Shown here piece by piece: positions 15,402 to 23,315 of a stretch of DNA of 64,000 nt. The DNA is taken from assembly GCF_031844685.1 (NCBI RefSeq), contig NZ_CP134605.1, forward strand, positions 4,585,001 through 4,649,000. The letters are read 5' to 3'. The translations under genes and the position numbers were made by a program. The stretch comes from Streptomyces sp. ITFR-21 (GTDB lineage Bacteria; Actinomycetota; Actinomycetes; Streptomycetales; Streptomycetaceae). The stretch's first letter is position 1; each line of letters opens with the position of its first letter. The notes beneath the pieces were generated by a model. It saw only the letters and a program-made list of their open reading frames with translations. It searched no databases and was not told where the DNA came from.

Positions 15402-15425
15402 AAAGCGGAGCGTCATTTCCGCTTT
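15402..15425. other. 8-bp perfect hairpin
   Basis: AAAGCGGA/TCCGCTTT around GCGTCATT. The sequence GCGGAGCGT in it also occurs at 15369. Confidence 0.5.
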
Positions 15426-16286
15426 GCTCAGCAAATACGGACTTAACGCGAATATGTAATACATGCGGGCAAGCGCGAATTATTGCGGCGAATACCAAGA
15501 CACTGCTCAAAAACCTCATATGGTGAAACAAGCGGCGTCCCTGGCATTAGCCATATCTCACGCGCATGGGAGTTACCCGCACAGAGCACCGCATGAGCCG
15601 TGCAAGCCCATGAGCCAGGCATGTGCCGCGTAGCCGGGCAACCGTGCGTACTCTCTCCTACCTCCTATATGTGCCCTATACGTCACCACGGGCGTATGCC
15701 TTAGATCCCCCGAATTTTCGCGTCCCGATATTTTCTGGTGCGTGTCCGTCATGCCCACTTTGTGGGGGCGGGCCGCTGTGCGCCCGTGTGAGCCGTCGAC
15801 CGGCCCCGGGGGACCGTCGGGCGCCCGTGCCGAGACAGGCTCTCACGCGTGCGCGTAGGGCATGGCGCGGCCCCGTTCCGGGGGGAGCGGCCCCGGGTTG
15901 CTGGCACCGTGCGGCACCGTGACCGGACGCGTACGGGCCCCGGGGGGAGTGGCCGGAGCGACGGGCCCCGGGGGGTGCCGGAAGCCGTAGGCAGGCGCAC
16001 AGCCAATCGCGGGAATTTTCCGGGGCATTCCCGGACATAGCGAGGCCGCCGACCACTTCAGCGGGACCTGACGCCACGTCATTTCTGCCATGACATGCAC
16101 CGCTAGAGACGCATTCGTAAGGAACTAAGCGGCATGGCATGTCTTGTGACATTTTTACTGGGCATTTTGGACACCAAGATTGTCCGTATGTTGAGATTTC
16201 CCCCCTGTTTTCAAGATTCTTTTTGCCCACTTTCTAGGGTCTGACCTGCTTGTATCACTCTCGGTCTATCTATCGTCACGCTAAAA

Positions 16287-16311
16287 GTGTTCCCCCCGCC
16301 GGGGGGAACAC
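16287..16311. terminator. 11-bp perfect hairpin with 3-nt loop
   Basis: GTGTTCCCCCC/GGGGGGAACAC with loop GCC, preceded by AAAA on the left. A very stable terminator candidate in either direction. Confidence 0.7.
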
Positions 16312-16491
16312 CTAATGTCATCCATGTCGCCACAACGGGACGGCAAGAAAACCCCCCCGGTGAAACCGGCCGGGCGGGGAGGGGACACCCAAAGCGTGAA
16401 TTCTGCGCTGCGGGTGAATGCAAGCCGGTGACTTTCCGTAGCGCGCCGTTTCGGCCGTAGCGCGGGGAGGTGACGGGGAAGCGTCCCCGAC

Positions 16492-16512
16492 TTTTGAGAA
16501 CTCAATAGGGTG
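16492..16512 (+). promoter_or_regulatory. rRNA-leader-like sequence (antitermination element candidate)
   Basis: TTTTGAGAACTCAATAGGGT followed by G closely resembles the boxA-containing leader sequence that precedes 16S rRNA genes in actinobacteria. No rRNA gene follows. It lies before the first small gene of the plus-strand phage block, where an antitermination signal would make sense. Judged by resemblance only. Confidence 0.4.
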
Positions 16513-16567
16513 CCGTGTTGTGTGGGAGTCGTCTGTCTGGATTCCCGCGAATTACCTAGGGAGAGCT

Positions 16568-16801
16568 ATGTCTCTCACCCGGCCAACCTTGCGCACGCTT
16601 TCAGCGCAAGTGATCACGCGTGAGGTATGCGCGTGTGCGGGCCCCCATGGCGTTTACCGCCTAAAAATCCACGCTTCGGGCGTTATCAAAAAACCGCGTA
16701 TTGGTCATGCGCGGGCGGTTGCTGGTGACAACCCACAGTTTCTAGGTATCGCGGGCAGGCATTCCCCGTGCCGTTCCTCGCAAGGGAACGGACGTAAGTA
16801 G
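16568..16801 (+). CDS. Small basic hypothetical protein
   Basis: A 77-aa frame from ATG 16568 with GGGAGAG upstream. The protein is basic with a CACAG segment. It stands alone in the non-coding region after the rRNA-leader-like element. The ribosome site is the main support; no family is recognised. Confidence 0.4.
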   Translation: MSLTRPTLRTLSAQVITREVCACAGPHGVYRLKIHASGVIKKPRIGHARAVAGDNPQFLGIAGRHSPCRSSQGNGRK

Positions 16802-16857
16802 TGCGCGGAAGGTACGTAGTCGCGTACCCGTGTGATTTCTGCACGGGTTTGCCAATT

Positions 16858-16878
16858 GACCGGTGAACTCTGCCGGTC
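16858..16878 (+). ncRNA. Hairpin with TGAACTCTG loop, copy 1
   Basis: GACCGG/CCGGTC, a perfect 6-bp stem, closes the 9-nt loop TGAACTCTG. The identical loop is closed by a different stem at 17023-17043, which indicates a selected RNA structure. Confidence 0.55.
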
Positions 16879-17022
16879 GACCGAGACTGATACCCGAAAA
16901 GAGCGCGCGTGTGCTGAAGCAGGTTGTATATGGGCACGCGCAAACCTAGTACGGAGGAACTGACTACCGGGACCATGCCCGGTATTTGAAGCGCGCGAAA
17001 GCAACACCTATGGATTTCTTTC

Positions 17023-17043
17023 CGGGGGTGAACTCTGCCCTCG
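17023..17043 (+). ncRNA. Hairpin with TGAACTCTG loop, copy 2
   Basis: CGGGGG/CCCTCG, 6 bp with one G-U, closes the same 9-nt loop TGAACTCTG as at 16858-16878. The stem differs but pairing is kept. Confidence 0.55.
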
Positions 17044-17203
17044 TGCGGACGGTTTTATACTCCGCACCCATAGCCACATGACGGATACGGCAGTGTGGGA
17101 CGACTGTCACAGGAAGTCCCCAAATGGGTTCTCATTCCCCGCGCAATCGCTCACAACGGGAGCGCGGGAAGGGTCGCAACGCTTAGCGAAGCGACCAAAT
17201 CAA

Positions 17204-17240
17204 GGGCCCGCAGCGTGTGAAGTCCGCGCGCTGCGGGCCC
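17204..17240 (+). terminator. 12-bp terminator hairpin
   Basis: GGGCCCGCAGCG (17204-17215) pairs perfectly with 17229-17240. A smaller GGTCGC/GCGACC hairpin (17172-17196) precedes it. Confidence 0.75.
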
Positions 17241-17269
17241 GCTCATATCAACTACTCAGCAACACCTAA

Positions 17270-17410
17270 GCCTACGAACGCACCCCATAGGCGCGGAATG
17301 TCTCACCTAACAGGCAATCGCGGCCGCAACGGCGCACAACTCACGTAGCCAAATCAGAGCATCAAACCGCCGGGGTCAAGGGCAAGGGGGTTCGAATCCC
17401 CCCGTGGGCA
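17270..17410 (+). other. Interrupted or degenerate tRNA-like sequence
   Basis: The 3' end is canonical: T-arm GGGGG-TTCGAAT-CCCCC, acceptor CGTGGGC, then A at 17410. Two 5' partners exist. GCCTACG at 17270 pairs 7/7 with one G-U and is followed by a D-arm-like CGC/GCG stem with GG in its loop, but the unit is then 141 nt long. ACTCACG at 17339 gives 72 nt but pairs 6/7 and lacks a proper anticodon arm. No anticodon could be assigned. It may be an interrupted tRNA, a relic, or an attachment-site copy of a tRNA 3' end. Confidence 0.35.
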
Positions 17411-17447
17411 CGCAACCTTTCCCAATAGTCACGGAAGGATTCTGACT

Positions 17448-17999
17448 ATGTCCAAAGCCAAAAAGCTCGCACGCGCTACGGCGCGACCGTTGACCGTTTC
17501 GCGAATGGAAGGACGCACCGCGCGCCCGGAAATCGCTAAGCGTCTCAAGTCCGAACAGCAGAACGGTACCAACGTGCCCGCGCGTGTGGTTGAGCGCATG
17601 GGCGGCGGAACAACGGGCGTACGGATCACGGACGGGGAAAGCGTCGCAAGAATCCGGCCTAAGCGTAAGGCCCGGAGTTTGGGAAGTGAGGCCACGGCGG
17701 CCGGAATCGTTGGACGCGGATACGGGTCCAAGGGTGACGGAATCAAGCGGCTCACTGACGCACAGATCAGGGGAAACCGTGACGCATATTTCGCGTCTGC
17801 TGCGTCCAACCGGAAAGCGCAGAAAGCCACCCCGGCCGCACCGGACGCTTCTGACGTTGGCCGTATTGCTGGTGCCCGTGCTGACTATGAGCACGCTATC
17901 GGCCAGTCCCGCGCCTGCGCCGCTGTCGGTGACGACTCCGGAGCGGAAGCGTGGATGAAAAAGGCCCGCGAGTGCCGCCGAATTTTCCGTAACAAGTAG
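17448..17999 (+). CDS. Basic hypothetical protein, first gene of the plus-strand block
   Basis: A 183-aa basic protein with a Lys/Arg-rich N-terminal half (KKLARATARP, RIRPKRKARS) and a helical end (ADYEHAIGQSRACAA). ATG 17448 with GGAAGG upstream, directly after the tRNA-like sequence. No family recognised; the charge suggests nucleic-acid binding. Confidence 0.68.
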   Translation: MSKAKKLARATARPLTVSRMEGRTARPEIAKRLKSEQQNGTNVPARVVERMGGGTTGVRITDGESVARIRPKRKARSLGSEATAAGIVGRGYGSKGDGIKRLTDAQIRGNRDAYFASAASNRKAQKATPAAPDASDVGRIAGARADYEHAIGQSRACAAVGDDSGAEAWMKKARECRRIFRNK

Positions 18000-18011
18000 G
18001 GAGGTCCCGCA

Positions 18012-18422
18012 ATGACGAACGTGATCACGCATTCTTCCCCGCTCACCTCACACGAGGCCCTGCCGCTCAAGCACGCGGCGATCGGTGCCGCACGGGTGGC
18101 GAATGAGGCGGGGGACGCCGACTTGGGTGCCCGGCTGATGGTGCACGCACGCCACTTGAACCGCGTCGTCAGACGAGGCAACAGGTCGGACACGCCCGCG
18201 CTCGCCGTACCGGCGGTCAAGGACATGCAGACCGTGAAGGCGTCGGAGTTGCAGGAACACGTGAAGCTGACCACGCGTGAGATGGCGCGTATGAATCTGC
18301 TCACGGAGTGGACCATCATCGGAGAGGCGAATTCCGAGAACGAGGACTTTCGGCCTCTCTGTGCGCGGAAGGTCGGCAATTCCGTCCGCTACATGGAACT
18401 GAAGTCGTCCACCAAGAAATAG
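18012..18422 (+). CDS. Hypothetical protein, paralogue-like to 18509-19069
   Basis: A 136-aa protein. Its second half has VKASELQEHV, then EDFRPLCARKVGNSVRYMEL. The next gene repeats the pattern as IPASELNVEV, then EDGRHMIYARKQGAVVRYSK. The shared ASEL...ED...ARK-x-G-x-x-VRY layout suggests duplicated domains. Function unknown. It follows 17448-17999 by 12 nt. Confidence 0.68.
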   Translation: MTNVITHSSPLTSHEALPLKHAAIGAARVANEAGDADLGARLMVHARHLNRVVRRGNRSDTPALAVPAVKDMQTVKASELQEHVKLTTREMARMNLLTEWTIIGEANSENEDFRPLCARKVGNSVRYMELKSSTKK

Positions 18423-18508
18423 GCCGATAGAAGCGCGGTCTGCTGAAACGTCCAGCGGGGGCCATAGACAAGCACATGACCCTCATCCTCGTATATTCGG
18501 GAGCAGCC

Positions 18509-19069
18509 ATGGAGACCGTCATTCCGGCGTCGGAACTGAACGTCGAAGTCCGCGAGGCGGCAGCCCGCATTCTCCGTCGCGTGGGAACGACGACCGCGCC
18601 GCGCTTGGTCGCCACGGTCAACCGTGAGGACGGGCGGCACATGATCTACGCCCGCAAGCAGGGTGCGGTCGTGCGCTACTCGAAGACGGTATTCGAGCCG
18701 GTGAACCAGTGCTACGGGGACACCAAGTGCACGGCCCCCGCGATCGCGGTCGACATGCGAGACAAGGACGAGACGGAATCGGTCCGCGTCAAGGTCTGCG
18801 GTCCCCACGCCCGAGAGGCCATGCGGCTCGGATTCCGCACGGACGCCCTGTGGGGCGTCATGAACGTCCGGGGCCTTCTGCCGGACGTCGACACCTACGC
18901 GGCCGGCCTGGCGACCCTGTCGCGGGTGACCTGGACCGAGATCCAGGAGGCACCGCGCGACTGGTGCGACACCGGATGCAAGGTCTACGCGAAGCGTCAT
19001 GACGAGGGCGACGGAGTGTGCATCTGGCTCCGGCACAGCCGGGTGTACGGCTGCCCGGTCGGGCGCTGA
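18509..19069 (+). CDS. Hypothetical Cys-containing protein
   Basis: A 186-aa protein. ATG 18509 is preferred over 18476 because GGGAG lies upstream. The N-terminal 60 residues share the ASEL/ARKxGxxVRY layout with the gene before. Cys in NQCYGDTKC, VKVCGPH and DWCDTGCKV, plus a late VCIW, could form zinc sites. Function unknown. Confidence 0.7.
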   Translation: METVIPASELNVEVREAAARILRRVGTTTAPRLVATVNREDGRHMIYARKQGAVVRYSKTVFEPVNQCYGDTKCTAPAIAVDMRDKDETESVRVKVCGPHAREAMRLGFRTDALWGVMNVRGLLPDVDTYAAGLATLSRVTWTEIQEAPRDWCDTGCKVYAKRHDEGDGVCIWLRHSRVYGCPVGR

Positions 19070-19138
19070 TTCCAGACAATCGGTTGGGGCACGGGATTCG
19101 ATTCCGTGCCCCTTTCCCATATGGGAGAAGAGAACGAC

Positions 19139-19312
19139 ATGCCCACGTGCACCACCGTTCCGCTTGCTGTGCATATCCCGGGACAGACCCGGGAGCGGCT
19201 GAATCTCCTGTGCCCGCTCTATGGCAAAACGAGGCGCGGTCGGAAGCGCGCTGACTTCACGCGGACGGCAAAGCTGTCCATCCGGATGATCGACAGGAAG
19301 GAATCCGAGTGA
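19139..19312 (+). CDS. Small basic protein
   Basis: A 57-aa protein with ATG 19139 after GGGAGAAG. It has an RRGRKRADFTRTAKLSIRMI segment with a basic turn. Its stop overlaps the next start (GTGA). Unknown function. Confidence 0.62.
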   Translation: MPTCTTVPLAVHIPGQTRERLNLLCPLYGKTRRGRKRADFTRTAKLSIRMIDRKESE

Positions 19313-19515
19313 GCAAGATTTTCAACTGCACTGAGGCGGCCCGCAAGCCGTGCGTGAAGGTGACCATTCGCCACCAGGACCAGTACGGGCGCCCGACGCA
19401 CATCACGGTTCACCCCAACCTGCTGTCGCCCGAGTGGTGGGGTTACGGCCGATACAGCACCGCGTCGCCCGTGCTTCCCGGGATCTTCCTGAACGAAACC
19501 GGTGCGACGAAGTGA
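19309..19515 (+). CDS. Small hypothetical protein
   Basis: A 68-aa protein from GTG 19309, linked by 4-nt overlaps to both neighbours. It contains VTIRHQDQYGRPTHITVHP. Unknown function; the chain of overlaps supports translation. Confidence 0.65.
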   Translation: MSKIFNCTEAARKPCVKVTIRHQDQYGRPTHITVHPNLLSPEWWGYGRYSTASPVLPGIFLNETGATK

Positions 19516-19895
19516 CGGGCTCCGACCGCCGAAAGATGAATCGGCGACGTCCACAGCCCAGGCCGGTACGGCAGCCGGTCAACATCGGTGATCGAGTGCT
19601 TGCCATGCCCACCTTCCGCAGCCTCACTGCTGCGGTGGTGGTGTCTGTCGACTGGAATCCCAAGCCGGTCAAGCCGGTGTCCTGGGAACGAGATTGGCAG
19701 TGGCGAGTCATCGTGCAGTTTCCCGATGGCTCGCAGCGCCGAGGGCAGTGGAACCCCGAGTGGGTGGTTCCGCACGACGAAGGCCATTACGTGCTGGGCT
19801 GCCGCCTCGCGGAATATGACGTGGGAACGCAGGTCCGCTTCTATGAAGCGTGGCAGGAGATCGAAGACACGCTTATCGCCGATTCCATCGCGTAG
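19512..19895 (+). CDS. Hypothetical beta-rich protein
   Basis: A 127-aa protein from GTG 19512 (GTGA overlap). Basic N-terminus, then strands VNIGDRVLAMPTF and WQWRVIVQFPDGSQRRGQW, which give an SH3/KOW-like impression without a firm match. Third gene of a coupled trio. Confidence 0.65.
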   Translation: MTGSDRRKMNRRRPQPRPVRQPVNIGDRVLAMPTFRSLTAAVVVSVDWNPKPVKPVSWERDWQWRVIVQFPDGSQRRGQWNPEWVVPHDEGHYVLGCRLAEYDVGTQVRFYEAWQEIEDTLIADSIA

Positions 19896-20043
19896 GTGGC
19901 TTCGGCCGGCCTCGGTATGCGGGAGGTACCGAGGCCGGCCGTGGCTGTGCGCGCCGCGTATCAGTCGCGCCGAAAGTCCGGCCAACGTCGCGTAGGCAAG
20001 GACGCAGCAGAAATTCGGCGCCAACCATGAGAGGGGAAATTCA

Positions 20044-21063
20044 TTGAAGGAAGACATCTCACAGGTCGCTTCGGCGCTCCGTAGTTTGAACGCTCGCGGC
20101 CTCAAGCGTTTCAGCATCGAGGACCATGCCGTGTGCTCACCTCCCCAGTTTCGTGGGGAGCTGTCCGACGAGGAGTACCGGCCCTACCTGGCGGCTGCTG
20201 ACCTGAAGCACGACACGTACATGCGCTGGGCCCGCGAACCGATGCCCCCCGGCGCTCTCCACGCGACCGTCGTCGTCAATCAGACGGCCGTCGCGTGGAT
20301 TCAGTACGACGGTGTGGCCCGGGTGATCGAGCGCACGTTCCCGGACCCGACGATGAACACCGTGCGTGATCTGGCCCGGCAGCACCTGGGAGCCGATCCG
20401 CTGGTCCAGCAGCACCTCGCCGACAAGCGGGCGGACATCGAGAAGATGGGTGCCGACACGTTCCCGCGAGTCATCGGTAATTTCCTCGGATACGCCGCTC
20501 CCGGGAGTCGGTTCAACGATTTCCCGACCGGCATTTCCGTACGGGAGTGGTCCAACGCTCGGCGGGCGGAGGCCCGGATCACCACCGGCAAGGAGTACCC
20601 GCACGTCCCCCACCCCACCCGGGAGTTGACCGATGACGAACGGCGCCCGTGGGCGGACAAGGCTGCGGAGTACGCGGCAGCGTTCGAGCGTCGGTTCCCG
20701 GCGGAGTTCAAGGCGTGGGAGTTCCGGAACTGGTGGGACGCGACCCGCGACGACCGGTACCACGGTGGTTCGCTGAATCTCCGGGCCGAGGACCGGGTTC
20801 TCGTGGAGCTTTCGGGCGTCCTGACGCCCGGAGTCGTCCTGTGGAAGATGAAGACCGAACTCGACGGTACCGAGATCGTGGACCTGCTCGTCGAGCCGGA
20901 CAGCCACCGCGAGGACGACGGGCACCGCCACTGGATCAAGCTCTACTCCGGCTACACGATGCGGTACGAGGACGTGCCGGCCGAGGCCCGGGAGATGTGG
21001 GCGCAGTCCTGGTCGGCGCTCGCGGAGCGTGCCAAGAAGTTCCGTACCGACATCGAGGGCTAG
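20044..21063 (+). CDS. Hypothetical protein with TTG start
   Basis: A 339-aa protein from TTG 20044, preceded by GAGGGGAAA. Soluble and rich in charged residues and Trp. It contains RPWADKAAEYAAAFERRFP and a C-terminal TMRYEDVPAEAREMWAQSW. It ends at a strong rho-independent terminator. It is the largest unknown protein of the early plus-strand block. Confidence 0.72.
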   Translation: MKEDISQVASALRSLNARGLKRFSIEDHAVCSPPQFRGELSDEEYRPYLAAADLKHDTYMRWAREPMPPGALHATVVVNQTAVAWIQYDGVARVIERTFPDPTMNTVRDLARQHLGADPLVQQHLADKRADIEKMGADTFPRVIGNFLGYAAPGSRFNDFPTGISVREWSNARRAEARITTGKEYPHVPHPTRELTDDERRPWADKAAEYAAAFERRFPAEFKAWEFRNWWDATRDDRYHGGSLNLRAEDRVLVELSGVLTPGVVLWKMKTELDGTEIVDLLVEPDSHREDDGHRHWIKLYSGYTMRYEDVPAEAREMWAQSWSALAERAKKFRTDIEG

Positions 21064-21098
21064 GACGCCGGTACGACAACTGAATCATCGGAGTGATT

Positions 21099-21142
21099 GG
21101 GAGCCCCGGCATGAGCGTGTGATGCCGGTCGGCTCCCTTTTT
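21099..21142 (+). terminator. Rho-independent terminator with T-tract
   Basis: GGGAGCC and CCGGCAT pair with ATGCCGG and GGCTCCC, followed by TTTTT. The clearest terminator of the plus-strand block. Confidence 0.92.
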
Positions 21143-21196
21143 GCTGCGCGAATAGAGAACTGTAAGGCGCCCAGCCAAATGGCCTAGGAGGAAATA

Positions 21197-21637
21197 GTGG
21201 CGGATGAGCCGCTGGCGTGCGGGCACATCGCCAATTGGCGGGGTCCGGAGAAGTGTCAGGAGACGGGCAAGGAGATCTGCGGCAACTGTTACGACGCGCA
21301 ACATTATGCGCGAGTGCGTACGCAGTACGCGGAGTTGGAAGCCAAGGGCACAGCAGAGGGCTGGACGTACGAGTACATCGAGACGTCGTACGACACCCAT
21401 CTCCGCAGCCGGGAACTGGTCGGCAAGCTGGTCTGCCGGGCGTACTGGCGCAGTCAGGACTCGCCGTACTGGGGCATCGTGCAGCCCGCACACATGTACC
21501 GGTTCGCTTTTAAGCGACTCAAGGCGGTTGTGCCGAACAGCCCCGTCACGGGGTTCGCCCTCGAATTCGAGGACGGCACTCGCGATTCGCTCTGTTACGA
21601 CAAGGTCTGCGTGATCACCAGCGAGCCGGCCGAGTAA
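21197..21637 (+). CDS. Zinc-ribbon-like hypothetical protein
   Basis: A 146-aa protein from GTG 21197 with AGGAGG upstream. Cys/His set CGH, KCQETGKEICGNC in the first 35 residues (probable zinc site). The remainder is beta-rich with GKLVCRAYWRSQDSPYWG. Function unknown. Confidence 0.72.
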   Translation: MADEPLACGHIANWRGPEKCQETGKEICGNCYDAQHYARVRTQYAELEAKGTAEGWTYEYIETSYDTHLRSRELVGKLVCRAYWRSQDSPYWGIVQPAHMYRFAFKRLKAVVPNSPVTGFALEFEDGTRDSLCYDKVCVITSEPAE

Positions 21638-21741
21638 CAGGGCTGACAAATTTCCGAGCGACTGAGCTAACGGAAGTCCTGGACGCAGCCGCAACGCCGC
21701 GCCCCGGGCTTTCGACTGTCAGCAGCTATCAGGGAGGGTGA

Positions 21742-21990
21742 GTGGAACAGCAGCGAATTGACCTGGAAATCGGCGACCACGTTTTCATGACCATGCCGTG
21801 GTCCGAAGTGTGCATGCACTTGCGGGTCTCCGACCAGGTCATGGAAGTCGAGTTGCGCGAGCACGGCGCGCAGCTCATCAAGGAGGGTCGGGTGTTCTCC
21901 TCACCGATCACATGGGGCGAGGCCGGGATCTACACCGACTCCACCACGGGCAAGCCCTACGCCTACAACGCCGAGAAGGTGGCTGCCTAA
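21742..21990 (+). CDS. Small hypothetical protein
   Basis: An 82-aa protein from GTG 21742 after AGGGAGGG. It contains IDLEIGDHVFMTMPWSEVCM. Followed after 1 nt by the next gene, so co-translated. Unknown. Confidence 0.68.
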   Translation: MEQQRIDLEIGDHVFMTMPWSEVCMHLRVSDQVMEVELREHGAQLIKEGRVFSSPITWGEAGIYTDSTTGKPYAYNAEKVAA

Positions 21991-21991
21991 T

Positions 21992-22573
21992 ATGGGCATC
22001 GACCTGCGCATCGAGGCTGACGGCGTAATCGGCCAGTGGTCGGACTGGCTGGAGGACAAGACCGAGGAATTCGATCGGCTCGACGTCCTCTACGAGAAGT
22101 GGTTCTCCAAGTACGCGACGTCTCGTGACTACCCGTACGGTGCGATCGAGTTCCTAGGCTGGCTCAAGAAGCGCGGCCTGAAGGTCGACGGCCCGCACTG
22201 GAGCGGCAAGGTGGAGACGGAGCACACGTCGAATTTCGTCTCTTGGATCGACGAGGCGCTCCATTTCACGATGTTCAAGCTCGGAGAACAGCACTTCGTC
22301 GCGGTCTCCGGGCCGAGTCACGTGAAAGAGCCGAATTTTTACCGGCTCACATGTGCCGAGCCGGATGAATTTCGGGGATTCGCCAGTGCGTGGATGGAGT
22401 GCGACGGCGGCCACGCGTACGAGACGCAGGACACCGAGCGCTGGCAGTTCTACATCGAGGGCGTGGGCCCGCGCGGGCCCAAGATCCGGCTCTACGACCT
22501 GAACAAGGACGACGACGGCGACCTGCTGTGCCCGAAGTGCACGAACAAGATCCGGAAGGCGGGGGCGTACTGA
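21992..22573 (+). CDS. Hypothetical protein with C-terminal CxxC
   Basis: A 193-aa acidic protein. It has MGIDLRIEADGVIGQWSDWL, FLGWLKKRGLKV, and ends with LLCPKCTNKIRK (one zinc knuckle half). Its stop overlaps the next ATG by 1 nt (TGATG). Unknown function. Confidence 0.72.
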   Translation: MGIDLRIEADGVIGQWSDWLEDKTEEFDRLDVLYEKWFSKYATSRDYPYGAIEFLGWLKKRGLKVDGPHWSGKVETEHTSNFVSWIDEALHFTMFKLGEQHFVAVSGPSHVKEPNFYRLTCAEPDEFRGFASAWMECDGGHAYETQDTERWQFYIEGVGPRGPKIRLYDLNKDDDGDLLCPKCTNKIRKAGAY

Positions 22574-23313
22574 TGACGAACGAACCGAAGGGCACGGCCG
22601 CTCCACGTCCGCGCTGGGTGAGGAGCAAAGACCCGCACACCCCGGGCGCCTTTCTGAAGCTGAGCGGCAAGCAGATCGGTCGGGTTCTCTACTCCGACTT
22701 CACGCGCAACTACTCGTGCTTTGTCGGGGAGCCGAGCAGCGAACGATGGCTCGGCTGCGCGGACGACATCAACGCGGCGAAGGACAAGGTCGACCGTGCC
22801 CTCAAGGCCGACGCCGAGCGCAAGGAACCGGCGGTGTGGACCTTCTACAGCACCGGCGAGGCGTACGGCGCCTGCCAGTGCCGGGAGGACATCCGCGACG
22901 GTGACGTGCTCGTGATCGAGCGGGAGAAGGTCGTCGGCATCGCGGAGACGTGGCCGTTCGCTCTGACGGCCCGCTTCGGGGACTTGCACCTGACCACCGC
23001 CGACCCGGTCACCTACGGCGGCGGCAAGTACGCGGCGAGCATTCCGGTTGCCGAGCGTGAAGCCGCGCGTATGGGCGTGGCCCTCGTCCCGCGTATGACC
23101 GAGGAACTCGTTCCGATCCTGACCAGCCGCAACGCGAAGTTCGGGGAGCTGCTCGGCGCCAAGCTCGTCGTCCGCGAGATCGAGGGCGAGCGTGAGCACG
23201 CCGGCTGGGTCCTCGCCGGCACCGGCGGCTGGATCGAGACCGACATCCAACTTGAGGTCACCGGCACTGGCGCCTGGGGCCCCATCACGCAGACCGCCTC
23301 CCGGGAGTACTGA
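22573..23313 (+). CDS. Hypothetical protein
   Basis: A 246-aa soluble protein starting at ATG 22573 (TGATG overlap). It contains GACQCREDIRDGDVLVIE, where ACQC may bind metal, and long strands afterwards. Function unknown. Tightly spaced in the operon (2 nt to the next gene). Confidence 0.72.
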   Translation: MTNEPKGTAAPRPRWVRSKDPHTPGAFLKLSGKQIGRVLYSDFTRNYSCFVGEPSSERWLGCADDINAAKDKVDRALKADAERKEPAVWTFYSTGEAYGACQCREDIRDGDVLVIEREKVVGIAETWPFALTARFGDLHLTTADPVTYGGGKYAASIPVAEREAARMGVALVPRMTEELVPILTSRNAKFGELLGAKLVVREIEGEREHAGWVLAGTGGWIETDIQLEVTGTGAWGPITQTASREY

Positions 23314-23315
23314 CC

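Larger units (their letters stand above)
15050..16567. other. Long AT-richer non-coding region with hairpins and repeats
   Basis: About 1.5 kb with no frame that looks coding and visibly lower GC in its first 700 nt than the flanks. It holds hairpins at 15333-15358 (CGCA-GGTAG stem), 15402-15425 and 16287-16311, a 15-bp direct repeat (ACGGGCCCCGGGGGG) at 15933 and 15961, and a C-run inverted repeat near 16350. Candidates are a replication or packaging region, or an untranslated leader of the phage early operon. I cannot decide between them. Confidence 0.45.

Noticed and set aside
16492..16512. Start of an rRNA operon
   Set aside because: Only the leader-like motif is present; no 16S sequence follows.
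17078..17269. 63-codon plus-strand frame
   Set aside because: Runs through two strong hairpins including the 17204-17240 terminator; no ribosome site.
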